Source: CAYRNY01 sp964425755 (GTDB lineage Bacteria; Chloroflexota; Anaerolineae; Aggregatilineales; Aggregatilineaceae). Taken from it: a stretch of 64,000 nt of DNA. The notes below the pieces were generated by a model that ran no database searches, had not been told where the DNA came from, and saw only the letters and a list, made by a program, of their open reading frames with translations. Location of the stretch: the NCBI GenBank assembly GCA_964425755.1, contig CAYRNY010000005.1, positions 62,001 through 126,000 on the forward strand, written 5' to 3'. The position numbers were made by a program, and so were the translations under genes. This document shows, in pieces, positions 16,937-24,883 of the stretch (position 1 is the first letter of the stretch; each line of letters begins with the position of its first letter).

Positions 16937-17857
16937 TTACGATGCGCGGAGCACGTCGAGCGCCTCGGAGAACGCGGCGCGGGCGGTGTGCGACGCCTGC
17001 CAGCCTGCGCCTGTGAGCGTGCTCACGTCCAGCGGCGCGCCCCGGTACAGCCCGCGCACCCACAGCGGCGGCGTGCGCCAGCGCAGCCAGCGCCAGCGGA
17101 CATACGCGCGCATCACCAGCCAGGGTAGGGGCGTGCAGGCGTGCTGCTTGCCGGTCAATGCCGCGATGTCGTTGAAGCTCAGCGGCTCGCCAGCGGCGAC
17201 GTTGTACGTGCCCGGCAACTCGTGGCGCAGCGCGAAGACCAGCACGTCGGCCAGGTCCAGCTCGTGGACCACCGACAGGGCGCGCTGTTCGTAGCCGCAG
17301 GCCAGCACCGGCTCGCCTGTGAACTGCCGCAGCAGCGCGACATGGCGCGGTCCGCACAGCCACGCCACGCGCAGCCGCGTTAGCGTCCCGCCGTAGGACG
17401 CGCCGAACAGGTCCAGGTAATCCGCAAGCTGGGCGCGCGTGCGGGCGTAGGTGCCGGTAGTGTGCCCGCGCACGGGGGCGCGCTCGGTGATCGGGGTAGG
17501 GGGCTGCACGCCGTACAACGCGGCGCTGTTCGCCACGATGATCCGGCCCACGTTCGCCGCCTGTGCCGCCTGCAGCACGGTCTTGATCGCGGCGACGATC
17601 TGCACCCCGGCGTGGCGATCCCGCCAGCGCGGGGGCCATGCCAGCGCCGGCAGCACGATCACGGCCTCGGTGTCTGCAAGTACCGGCGTCCATTCCGGCT
17701 GTGTGAAATCCGCCCGGATGAACTGCTGCCCCTCAACCGGGGGGTAACACGCGCGCGCATCGAGACCGGTCACGGCGCTGATGCCCGGTTCCGCAACCAG
17801 CCGCGCCGCCACCAAGCGCCCGATGCGGCTGGCGGTCCCTGCGATCAACACGTGCAT
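16937..17857 (-). CDS. NAD-dependent epimerase/dehydratase-like protein (extended SDR)
   Basis: A 306-residue Rossmann-fold protein. The nucleotide-binding loop reads GTASRIG (residues 7-13), where the second Gly of GxxGxxG is replaced by Ser. The catalytic YxxxK of the family appears as YARTR, with Arg for Lys. LRVAWLCGP and YNVAAGEPLSFNDI match the NDP-sugar epimerase layout. The altered positions mean it may bind a nucleotide without being a normal dehydrogenase; no substrate can be assigned. It stands between infB and rbfA, behind a likely infB terminator, in a cluster where it is not usually found. Confidence 0.7.
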   Translation of the reverse strand: MHVLIAGTASRIGRLVAARLVAEPGISAVTGLDARACYPPVEGQQFIRADFTQPEWTPVLADTEAVIVLPALAWPPRWRDRHAGVQIVAAIKTVLQAAQAANVGRIIVANSAALYGVQPPTPITERAPVRGHTTGTYARTRAQLADYLDLFGASYGGTLTRLRVAWLCGPRHVALLRQFTGEPVLACGYEQRALSVVHELDLADVLVFALRHELPGTYNVAAGEPLSFNDIAALTGKQHACTPLPWLVMRAYVRWRWLRWRTPPLWVRGLYRGAPLDVSTLTGAGWQASHTARAAFSEALDVLRAS

Positions 17858-17882
17858 GGCTACTCGCCCCCGTCGTGCGTAT

Positions 17883-17912
17883 CAGCAAACGGGCCAGAGT
17901 GTGCCCTGGCCC
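17883..17912 (-). terminator. Probable terminator after infB
   Basis: On the minus strand the 7-bp stem GGGCCAG / CTGGCCC (17912-17906 with 17897-17891) is followed by GTTTGCTG. The T-run is short, so read-through to the SDR-like gene and rbfA is plausible. Confidence 0.5.
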
Positions 17913-17961
17913 TGGATTGCTGGTATGCCGGTGTGTGCCAGGTCATACATAAAGAGCCGCG

Positions 17962-19764
17962 TCAGTTCACGCGCTCGCGCACGTAGAACTCGATCCGGTC
18001 GCCTTCTTCGAAGTCATCGAAACCGCTCAGCCCGACGCCGCACTCATAATCGCGGCGCACCTCGCGCACATCTTCCTCGAAGCGTTTGAGGCTGCTCACG
18101 TTGAGGTCGGTGGCGAGCTGGTCGTGCCCGCGTAGCACGCGTGCCTTGCTGTTGCGGCGAATCACGCCGTCGGTCACGTAGCAGCCGGCGATGTTGCCCT
18201 GGCGGGGGATGTGGAACACGGCGCGCACTTCGGCTACGCCGATGCGCCGGTCTTCGTATTCCGGCTCCAGCAGGCCCTTGAGCGCCAGCTCGACGCTTTC
18301 GATCAGCTTGTAGATGATGTTGTACGAGCGAATGTCCACGCCCAGCGATTCGGCGGTGCGTGCGGCAGGGGGATCGGCCTTCACGTTGAAGCCGATGATG
18401 ATCGCGCCGGACGCGTTGGCAAGGTTCACGTCGTCTTCGGTGATCTGGCCGACGCCCGCGTGCAGCACGCGTACCTTTAGCTCGCCGACCTCGATGTTCT
18501 CCACCGACTTCACGACCGGCTCCAGCGAGCCATCCACGTCGACCTTGATCACCAGCAGCAGTTCCTTCGTTTCGCCCGCCTGGAAGCGCTCGAACACGTC
18601 TTCGAGCGTGACGCCCGCCACTTGCTGGGCGGCGCGCAGTTCGCGTTCATCACGGCGTTCTTCGACAAGCACGCGCGCCACTTTGATGTTCCCGGCCACC
18701 TGGAACATGTCACCGGCATGTGGTGGCTCGTCCAGGCCCATCACGGAGACGGGAACCGACGGGCCGGCTTCCTTCACGGCGCTGCCGGTGTAGTCGAACA
18801 TCGCTTTGATGCGTCCATGCGCCAGCCCCGCCACGACGGTATCACCGGTGTGAAGCGTGCCGTTCTGGACCAACAGCGTCGCCACCGGGCCACGCCCCTG
18901 TTCCATGCGGCCTTCGAGCACCGTACCGGCGGCTTCCGCGTCCGGGTTGGCGAAGATTTCGGTATCGTCCGCTACGAGCAGGATCGCTTCGAGCAGGTCG
19001 TCGAGGCCCTCACCGGTGATGGCACTTACCGGCACGACCAACGTGTCGCCGCCCCATTCGTCTGAGCGCAGGTCGAGTTCTTCGGCCAGCTGCTGCTTGA
19101 CGTAGTCCGGATTGGCGTTGTTGCGGTCGATCTTGTTCAGCGCGACCACGATCGGGACACCAGCAGCGCGAGCGTGCGCCAGCGCCTCGCGCGTGGTCGG
19201 CATGACGCCGTCATCCGCCGCGACGACCAGCACCGCGATATCCGCGCCCTGCGCCCCGCGCGAGCGCATCGCCGTGAACGCTTCGTGGCCCGGCGTGTCC
19301 AGGAAGGTGATCGTCCGGCCCTCGTGCTTGATCTGGTACGCGCCGATGTGCTGGGTGATGCCGCCGGCCTCACCTTCCTGCACGTTCGTCTGCCGGATTT
19401 TGTCCAGCAGCGAGGTTTTGCCGTGGTCGACGTGGCCGAGCATGGTCACAACCGGCGGACGCCGCTTGAGGTCGGCCTTGTCTTCGACATCATACAGGTG
19501 CCGCCAGGCAGGGGCCTGGCTTTTTGCTTCGGCTGCGGCTTCCTCTTCTGCGGTGATTTCCGGGCGCAGCGGCTGCACCTCATAGCCCATACTGTCGGCG
19601 ACGATGGCCGCGGTGTCAAAGTCGATCTGCTGGTTGATGGAGGCCATGATCCCGTTGCTGATGAGTTCTTTCATCACCTCGATCGGGCTGGCTTCCATCA
19701 GGTCCGCCAGTTCGCGGACGGTCAAGAAGTCTGGGAGTTCCAGGAGTTGTTTTTGTTTTGGCAT
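17962..19764 (-). CDS. infB: Translation initiation factor IF-2
   Basis: A 600-residue GTPase that places initiator tRNA on the 30S subunit. One IF2_N domain (residues ~1-60: DFLTVRELADLM, ISNGIMASIN) precedes a short linker. The G domain starts with VVTMLGHVDHGKTSLL (G1 at 110-117), then GITQHIGAY, DTPGHEAF and NKID, and beta-barrel domains follow. The long charged N-terminal region of E. coli IF-2 is missing. ATG 19764 is the homology-supported start but has no adjacent ribosome site; an AAAGGAGG lies 48 bases upstream beyond a small hairpin. Confidence 0.95.
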   Translation of the reverse strand: MPKQKQLLELPDFLTVRELADLMEASPIEVMKELISNGIMASINQQIDFDTAAIVADSMGYEVQPLRPEITAEEEAAAEAKSQAPAWRHLYDVEDKADLKRRPPVVTMLGHVDHGKTSLLDKIRQTNVQEGEAGGITQHIGAYQIKHEGRTITFLDTPGHEAFTAMRSRGAQGADIAVLVVAADDGVMPTTREALAHARAAGVPIVVALNKIDRNNANPDYVKQQLAEELDLRSDEWGGDTLVVPVSAITGEGLDDLLEAILLVADDTEIFANPDAEAAGTVLEGRMEQGRGPVATLLVQNGTLHTGDTVVAGLAHGRIKAMFDYTGSAVKEAGPSVPVSVMGLDEPPHAGDMFQVAGNIKVARVLVEERRDERELRAAQQVAGVTLEDVFERFQAGETKELLLVIKVDVDGSLEPVVKSVENIEVGELKVRVLHAGVGQITEDDVNLANASGAIIIGFNVKADPPAARTAESLGVDIRSYNIIYKLIESVELALKGLLEPEYEDRRIGVAEVRAVFHIPRQGNIAGCYVTDGVIRRNSKARVLRGHDQLATDLNVSSLKRFEEDVREVRRDYECGVGLSGFDDFEEGDRIEFYVRERVN

Positions 19765-19781
19765 AGGTATAACGGCGCTGA

Positions 19782-19820
19782 GCACTGCCTGTGAGCAATG
19801 CCGGACCGTTAGCCTCCTTT
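19782..19820 (-). promoter_or_regulatory. Displaced Shine-Dalgarno and hairpin before infB
   Basis: On the minus strand a strong AAAGGAGG (19820-19813) is followed by a 7-bp hairpin GCATTGC / GCAGTGC (19801-19795 with 19788-19782), then 17 bases to the ATG at 19764. No other good start codon lies at the right distance in the infB frame; ACG at 19809 and GTG at 19785 are the in-frame alternatives. Confidence 0.4.
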
Positions 19821-19990
19821 CGTTAGTCGTCATAATCCTGTTTCGTGTGCCCGGACGAGTCCGGGACAGATGGCACCGGCGACAGGGCCGGGGCCAGCTG
19901 CGCGACACACGGTGAGCGTGAGTTGAAGGGTAGTGTGTCAATCGTTGGCCGGTGCACGCGTGGTAGGCTGTGCAGGCCAGGAGTCCGGCT

Positions 19991-20066
19991 CTTGGTTGTT
20001 AGTTTTCAGTCAGGACGCGGGATGCCTCCCCGGATGTGACCAAAAACGAACCACCAACAACCGTAA
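19991..20066. repeat. Inverted pair of heptamer tracts B
   Basis: Plus-strand units ACCAAAA, ACGAACC, ACCAACA and ACCGTAA (20039-20066) face an opposite-strand run containing ACTGAAA, ACTAACA and ACCAAGA (about 20012-19991). The arms can pair through GGTTGTT / AACAACC. The tract fills part of the 306-bp gap between rnpM and infB. A further hairpin, CCCGGAC / GTCCGGG, is near 19850. Confidence 0.5.
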
Positions 20067-20070
20067 CGGA

Positions 20071-20391
20071 TCAGGACATGTGTGTAGCGTCCTGATCAGG
20101 GGCCGGTTCCGGGTGCGCAGCCCGTATCCGGTCGCGATCGATATCGGTCAGTGTGGTGCGTAACGCTTTGGCCAACACGTCAGATGTTAACGCGCGATCC
20201 CAGCAGTCCGGGTTATCGCACAGGTATGCACCGCGCCCGCTGCGCTTGCCCGTCGGGTCCACATGGACGCCATCGTCCGGCGTGCGAACCAGGCGGGTCA
20301 AGGCGCGTTTTTCGGCGGTGGTGCGGCAGACGACGCAAGTCCGCTGCGGGATGTGTTTGCGTCGTTTGGGCGTCTTGCGTGACTTAGCCAT
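20071..20391 (-). CDS. rnpM: YlxR/RnpM family RNA-binding protein
   Basis: A 106-residue basic protein of the YlxR (DUF448) family, described in Bacillus as an RNase P modulator. Signature features are RTCVVCRTTAEKRALTRLVR near residues 18-37 and GKRSGRGAYLCDNPDCWDRA, the conserved GRGAYLC motif. It lies between nusA and infB, its normal place. The common neighbour ylxQ (L7Ae-like) is absent. The ribosome site is weak. Confidence 0.9.
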   Translation of the reverse strand: MAKSRKTPKRRKHIPQRTCVVCRTTAEKRALTRLVRTPDDGVHVDPTGKRSGRGAYLCDNPDCWDRALTSDVLAKALRTTLTDIDRDRIRAAHPEPAPDQDATHMS

Positions 20392-20531
20392 GATAGGTCA
20401 CGAGCATACTCAAAACTTGCCAAAGTATCCGATCGGATGTCCGGTACGGTGACCGGGGGCGCTGCCAACACACGGGCCGACGCGCATCGCTGCCACGTCA
20501 GCCCATGCAGGTTTGAATTGTCGGGACGCGC

Positions 20532-22580
20532 CTAATCGATATCGATGAGGTCTTCCCACTCGTCACGTTTGCGCCCGCGCTTGCGGCGGCGGCGCGCGAT
20601 GACCTCGCCGCGTTCCTCGTCGTAGATCAACTGGCGGCGCTTGCGTTTCGCCTGTTTGCGCTCGCGGTTGTCGTCGAGCTCTGATTCTTCCTCGAACAGC
20701 TCTTCTTCGTCGAAGGTCTCAGGGGCCGGTACCGTCTTACGGCGACCGCGCGGCTTCGACTTACGCGGTTCAGTTCCTGGCTCCGCTTCCGGCTCCGGCT
20801 CGATGATCGGCGGCAGGACTTCCTCGTCCTCGGCCACGTCCGCGATCTCGCCCACGCGACCAACCTCTTCTTCTTCTTCCGCTTCCGCCTCGACCGCTGC
20901 TTCGGCTACCTCTTCGGCGGCGGCTTCGGTTTCGATCTCGGCTGCCGCCTCGGCTTCGGCTTCGGCCTCTGCTTCAGGTTCGGCTTCGGTCTCTGCTTCA
21001 GCGACTTCGGCTTCCACCGCTTCCGCAGTTTCAGCCTGGGCCTGGGCGGATTCCATTTTCTCTTCGGCCTCGGCCTGCATCGCGCGCAGGATCACCAGGT
21101 CATCCAGCGCGTAACGGATCGCTTCCATCGCGTCATCGCCCGCGCCGCCTTGCTTGAGCATCTGCTCGACGCGTTTTTCATCGGCCAGGATGCGGATCAT
21201 CAGGTCGCCCACGTTGTCGATGCGTGACAGCGCGCGGTTGATGTCGTCGTCCAGCTCCAGCTCGCGGATGTCCATCTCGTAGGCGCGCTGCGGCACGAGA
21301 TCGCGCACCGCGTCCATTGCAGCCTCACGTTTGGCGCGCGCGGCGTCGCGCACGGCCTTGAGCCGTGATTCGGCGAGCGCGGCGAACTCGGTCAGTACCT
21401 TGAACTCTTCCGGCGGGATCGGGCGGTTGTTGTGCTTCTTGTCCATGATCCGCTCGACCTCGGCCATGAATTCAGGCCGTTCGTCGTAAAGCTCGTTCAG
21501 CGGCGGCTGGTCGATCCTCTCGAAGGCTTCGAGCGCCGCTTCTGAGACGCTCTTGATGTCGATGCGCCAGCCGGTGAGCTTGGCCGCGAGCCGGGCGTTT
21601 TGCCCTTCGCGCCCGATAGCGAGCGAAAGCTGGTCGTCCGGCACGATCACGGTCGCCGTGCGCCCGGTGTCGATGTCTTCTTCGAGGATCATGTCGCTGA
21701 CACGCGCCGGGCTGAGCGCCTTGGCGATGAACTGCGCCGAGTCGGCGCTCCACTCGATCACGTCGATCTTCTCGTCGCTCAGCTCGCGCACGATGTTCTG
21801 AATGCGCATGCCGCGCATCCCAACGCACGCGCCGACGGGGTCAACGCCCTCTTGCAGCGCGGCGACCGCGACCTTGGACCGGTGGCCGGCTTCGCGCGCG
21901 ATGCTTTTAATCTCGACCTGCCCGTTGTAAATCTCAGGCACTTCGTATTCCAGCAGGCGGCGCAGCATGTTCTTGTGCGCGCGGCTGACCACGATCTGCG
22001 GGCCGCGACTGTTCTTCTTGACCTCGGCGACGTAGGCGCGTACCTTGTCGTGTGGGCGGTAGCGTTCGTTGGGAATCTGTTCCTTGCGCGGCATGACAGC
22101 TTCCGCGCGGCCCAGGCTCAACGTGATCGTACCGCCGGCGACACTCTGCACGGTGCCGGTCACCAGGTCGCCCTCGCGTTCGATGAATTCGTCGTACAGC
22201 GTTTCGCGTTCTGCCTCGCGGATGCGTTGCAAGATCACCTGTTTGGCGGTCTGCGCGGCGATGCGCCCGAAGTTCGTGCCGGTCTTGACCGGGACCATGA
22301 CCATGTCCCCAAGCTGGGCGTCCGGCTCGTACTGCCGCGCGACCTCCAGCGGGACCTCCGTCTGGTCGGTGGTGACCTCGTCCACGACCTCTTTTTCCAG
22401 CAGAATCTGTGATTCGCCGCTCACGTCGATTGTGGCTTCGACCCGTTGGTTAGCGCCAATATTGGCATCGCGTTTGTAAGCCGACACGAGCGCCTGCGAG
22501 AGTGCTTCGAGCACGACCTCACGCGGCAGCGCGCGCGACTCTACGATTTCGTTAAACGCTAGAGTGAAATCGTTTTTCAT
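20532..22580 (-). CDS. nusA: Transcription factor NusA with a long acidic-then-basic C-terminal tail
   Basis: A 682-residue elongation/termination factor. Residues 1-125 are the RNAP-binding domain, then come the S1 domain (GDLVTGTVQSVAGG), KH1 and KH2 (GACVGMRGMRIQNI; AIGREGQNARLAAKLTGW). Residues ~350-495 are helical and include DIRELELDDDINRALSRIDNVGDL, like an acidic-repeat/alpha-CTD helix-hairpin-helix. The last ~185 residues are low complexity: a Glu/Ala-rich stretch (~500-610) and then a very basic end (KQAKRKRR; RRRRKRGRKRD). That tail is not part of standard NusA. ATG 22580 is chosen by homology. rimP, which usually precedes nusA, is missing here. Confidence 0.93.
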   Translation of the reverse strand: MKNDFTLAFNEIVESRALPREVVLEALSQALVSAYKRDANIGANQRVEATIDVSGESQILLEKEVVDEVTTDQTEVPLEVARQYEPDAQLGDMVMVPVKTGTNFGRIAAQTAKQVILQRIREAERETLYDEFIEREGDLVTGTVQSVAGGTITLSLGRAEAVMPRKEQIPNERYRPHDKVRAYVAEVKKNSRGPQIVVSRAHKNMLRRLLEYEVPEIYNGQVEIKSIAREAGHRSKVAVAALQEGVDPVGACVGMRGMRIQNIVRELSDEKIDVIEWSADSAQFIAKALSPARVSDMILEEDIDTGRTATVIVPDDQLSLAIGREGQNARLAAKLTGWRIDIKSVSEAALEAFERIDQPPLNELYDERPEFMAEVERIMDKKHNNRPIPPEEFKVLTEFAALAESRLKAVRDAARAKREAAMDAVRDLVPQRAYEMDIRELELDDDINRALSRIDNVGDLMIRILADEKRVEQMLKQGGAGDDAMEAIRYALDDLVILRAMQAEAEEKMESAQAQAETAEAVEAEVAEAETEAEPEAEAEAEAEAAAEIETEAAAEEVAEAAVEAEAEEEEEVGRVGEIADVAEDEEVLPPIIEPEPEAEPGTEPRKSKPRGRRKTVPAPETFDEEELFEEESELDDNRERKQAKRKRRQLIYDEERGEVIARRRRKRGRKRDEWEDLIDID

Positions 22581-22642
22581 GTTTCCCGTTCTTGTCCTGC
22601 CTGGACCATCAGATAGCGCCGAAACGTGACCATATACAACGA

Positions 22643-22664
22643 AAAGTGGGGGATGTCCCACTTT
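22643..22664 (-). other. Hairpin in the nusA leader
   Basis: A perfect 8-bp stem AAAGTGGG / CCCACTTT (22643-22650 with 22657-22664) lies in the ~107-base leader between the nusA promoter and ATG. No T-run follows, so it is not a terminator; a structural or autoregulatory role is open. Confidence 0.4.
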
Positions 22665-22693
22665 CCGGTGCGCGTCTTCATCTCAGCAACCAC

Positions 22694-22722
22694 AGTATAG
22701 CATGTTGGGTTGCTTTTGACAA
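22694..22722 (-). promoter_or_regulatory. Promoter of the nusA-ribF block
   Basis: On the minus strand TTGTCA (22722-22717), a 17-bp spacer and TATACT (22699-22694) with an extended TGC. It is one of the strongest promoters in the window and drives nusA and probably the genes down to ribF. Confidence 0.8.
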
Positions 22723-22815
22723 GGGTTATATGGTTGTTACCAGCTTTATTATCAGGCGCGTCCGGCGCGGCGGGATGGGGCGGGGCATCCTGACACGCCG
22801 CGCCCGCCGGCGATG

Positions 22816-24546
22816 TCACCGGTCATCGCGTGCGTGCAGCCAGTCAACCGCGCGATCCAGCGGCACGATCTCGCGCTCGCGTGCCGCGCGCAGCTTGACC
22901 TCGACGCCGTCTTGCGCCAGCGATTTGCTGCTGATCGCGAAGCGGACCGGCGCGCCGATGAGGTCGGCATCGGTGAACTTGACGCCTGCCGACTCCGCCC
23001 GGTCGTCCAGCAGGACCTCGTAGCCTGCGCCTTGCGCGCCCGCGTAGACCTGTTGTGCCGCCGCGGTGATCGCGTCGCTGTTGCCGATGGTGACGATGTG
23101 CACGTCGAAGGGGGCGACGCTGGCCGGCCAGATGATGCCCCAGTCGTCGTGGTGCGCCTCGATGATCGCGGCGAGCAGGCGTTCCAGCCCGATCCCATAG
23201 CTGCCCATCACGACCGGGCGCTCCACGCCGTCCTGGGCGGTGTAGGTCACGCCGACCGCGTCGCTGTAATACGTGCCCAGCGCGAAACAGTGCCCCAGTT
23301 CGATCGCCCGCGTGAGGTGTAGCGTCCCGTTGGCGCAGTGGGGACAGCGTGCCCCGTCATACACGGTGGCGATATCCGCGATCAGCGTGGGGTCGAAGTC
23401 ACGCGGGACGTTCACGCCGGTCAGGTGGTAGCCTTCCTCGTTCGCGCCGGTCACGAAGTTCACGCCGGCGCGCACCGAGCGATCCGCGATCACGGTCACG
23501 TCGCGCAGCAGCCCGATCGGGCTGGCGTAACCCGGGACGGCCCCGCTGGCGCGGATCTCCTCGTCTTCGGCGGGCCGCAGCATCCCCCCGTGCAGCCCGG
23601 CATCCTGCAGAGCATTGAGCAGTTTTGTCTCGCTCACGTCCAGGTCGCCGCGCAGCACGACGAAGAGAAAACGGCCCGGCCCGTCGGGCGCTTCACGCAC
23701 GAAGAACACCGCCTTGAGCGTCTGCGACTCCGGCACGCCCAGGTAGTCCGCGACCTGTTGGATCGTGGTGCAGCCGGGCGTGGCGACCTTTTCGACCGGG
23801 TCGAGCGCGATCGCGGCCACGTCCGGCAGGTCGAATTCCGCCGCCTCGACGTTCGCCGCGTAATCGCAGGTATCGCACTGCGCGAAGTGATCCTCGCCCT
23901 GCGGGTGGGGCAGCACGAATTCGTGCGACGCGTGGCCGCCCATCGCGCCGTTGTCCGCTTCGACCTGCACCACGTCCAGGCCCACCCGCGCGAAGATGCG
24001 GCGGTACGCTTCGACCATGCGCTCGTATTGCACGCCCAGCCCGTCTGTGTCGGCATCCAGCGAGTAAGCGTCCTTCATGGTGAACTCGCGTAGCCGGATC
24101 AGGCCCCCGCGCGGGCGTGGCTCGTTGCGGTACTTGGTTTGTATCTGGTACACCAGTTGCGGCAGGCGTTTGTAGCTGTCGATCTCGTGCCGCGCCAGGG
24201 CCGCGATAACTTCCTCGTGCGTCGGCCCGAGCGCATACGCGCGCCCCGAATCCGCCTCGAAACGCTGCAGGACCGGCCCGAACGTGTCCCAACGCCCGGT
24301 CGCCTGCCAGAGTTCGGCGGGCTGGACCACCGGCAGCCGCAGTTCCTGCGCTCCGGCAGCGTGCATCTCCTCGCGCAGGATCGCCGCGATCTTGTCCAGC
24401 ACGCGCCAGCCCAGGGGCATCAGGGCGTAGATTCCGGCGGCGATCGGGCGCACGTAACCGGCGCGGATCGCGAGCTGGTGGCTGACCAGATCGGCATCCG
24501 CCGGGGCGTCGCGCAGGGTCCGTGTGAACAGGTCGGAAAGTCGCAT
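22816..24546 (-). CDS. proS: Prolyl-tRNA synthetase, bacterial type with editing insert
   Basis: A 576-residue class II synthetase. Motif 1 is in the N-terminal part (PLGWRVLDKI), motif 2 is RNEPRPRGGLIRLREFTMKD, and motif 3 is VMGSYGIGLERLL. Between motifs 2 and 3 lies the ~180-residue YbaK-like editing insert (ADYLGVPESQTLKAVFF) that clears mischarged Ala-tRNA-Pro. The anticodon-binding domain is C-terminal. Two ATGs compete (24549, 24546); the second has the better 7-base spacing from AAGGAG. A terminator and a Pro-containing leader reading frame lie immediately upstream and suggest attenuation control by prolyl-tRNA charging. Confidence 0.96.
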   Translation of the reverse strand: MRLSDLFTRTLRDAPADADLVSHQLAIRAGYVRPIAAGIYALMPLGWRVLDKIAAILREEMHAAGAQELRLPVVQPAELWQATGRWDTFGPVLQRFEADSGRAYALGPTHEEVIAALARHEIDSYKRLPQLVYQIQTKYRNEPRPRGGLIRLREFTMKDAYSLDADTDGLGVQYERMVEAYRRIFARVGLDVVQVEADNGAMGGHASHEFVLPHPQGEDHFAQCDTCDYAANVEAAEFDLPDVAAIALDPVEKVATPGCTTIQQVADYLGVPESQTLKAVFFVREAPDGPGRFLFVVLRGDLDVSETKLLNALQDAGLHGGMLRPAEDEEIRASGAVPGYASPIGLLRDVTVIADRSVRAGVNFVTGANEEGYHLTGVNVPRDFDPTLIADIATVYDGARCPHCANGTLHLTRAIELGHCFALGTYYSDAVGVTYTAQDGVERPVVMGSYGIGLERLLAAIIEAHHDDWGIIWPASVAPFDVHIVTIGNSDAITAAAQQVYAGAQGAGYEVLLDDRAESAGVKFTDADLIGAPVRFAISSKSLAQDGVEVKLRAAREREIVPLDRAVDWLHARDDR

Positions 24547-24575
24547 CATGTCGCTCCTTGTGTGATGATAGCCTG

Positions 24576-24616
24576 CAAAAATCGAAAACCGGCGTCGGAA
24601 TTGTCCGAACGCCGGT
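24576..24616 (-). terminator. Leader terminator (attenuator) before proS
   Basis: On the minus strand a 12-bp stem, ACCGGCGTTCGGA with TCCGACGCCGGT (24616-24604 and 24599-24588, one bulged base), with loop CAAT, is followed by TTTCGATTTTT. It lies only ~30 bases before the proS start, downstream of its promoter, so it must be bypassed for proS to be made. Its 5' arm contains TCGGAC (24608-24603), complementary to GTCCGA at 24679-24674. Confidence 0.85.
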
Positions 24617-24655
24617 CTAACGAGCGTGTGTGCGGTGTGCGCGCCTGGCCGTCTG

Positions 24656-24745
24656 CTAAACAGGCACCACCCCTCGGACCATCCGCGTGGTGGCCGTGTT
24701 ATGTGGGGTGCCAGGGGTAGGGTTGCTCAGGTAGTGGTTCATCAT
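24656..24745 (-). CDS. Putative proline-containing leader peptide of proS
   Basis: A 29-codon frame begins with two ATGs (24745, 24742) and ends at TAG 24658-24656. It encodes NPTPGTP early (Pro codons CCT, CCT and CCA at 24721, 24715 and 24706) and one more Pro near the end. The promoter places the transcription start at about 24746-24745, so translation would start at the very 5' end. A ribosome stalled at the Pro codons would leave GTCCGA (24679-24674) free to pair with the terminator's 5' arm; a ribosome finishing at the stop would cover it. This is the layout of amino-acid attenuators. An ATG at 24754 in frame overlaps the -10 and is not used in this model. Confidence 0.6.
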   Translation of the reverse strand: MMNHYLSNPTPGTPHNTATTRMVRGVVPV

Positions 24746-24752
24746 GGCTTTC

Positions 24753-24781
24753 ATAGTACGCGACTTCGCGGCGCGTGTCAA
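24753..24781 (-). promoter_or_regulatory. Promoter of the proS leader
   Basis: On the minus strand a consensus TTGACA (24781-24776), a 17-bp spacer and TACTAT (24758-24753). The transcript has a leader of about 200 bases before proS. Confidence 0.8.
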
Positions 24782-24883
24782 TCGGGTTTGCGGCGCGGCG
24801 TGTCACGATCCGCTGCAGGCGACGTGCGGAGTCGTGTTATACTTCCTGCGGGTTGACTGCTAATGCCGTGAATGTGGGGGGCT

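Noticed and set aside
19833..19941. Upstream in-frame ATG for infB
   Set aside because: ATG 19833 lies before the AAAGGAGG site rather than after it, and the added residues are unrelated to IF-2.
20880..21060. Glu/Ala codon runs in nusA as a microsatellite or CRISPR-like repeat
   Set aside because: The sequence is an in-frame low-complexity coding region with irregular GAA/GAG/GCC spacing; no fixed repeat-spacer unit.
24550..24760. T-box riboswitch before proS
   Set aside because: A GGGTGGTGCC sequence faintly resembles the T-box, but the leader is short, no specifier stem I could be drawn, and a Pro-rich reading frame explains the terminator better. A covariance-model search would settle it.
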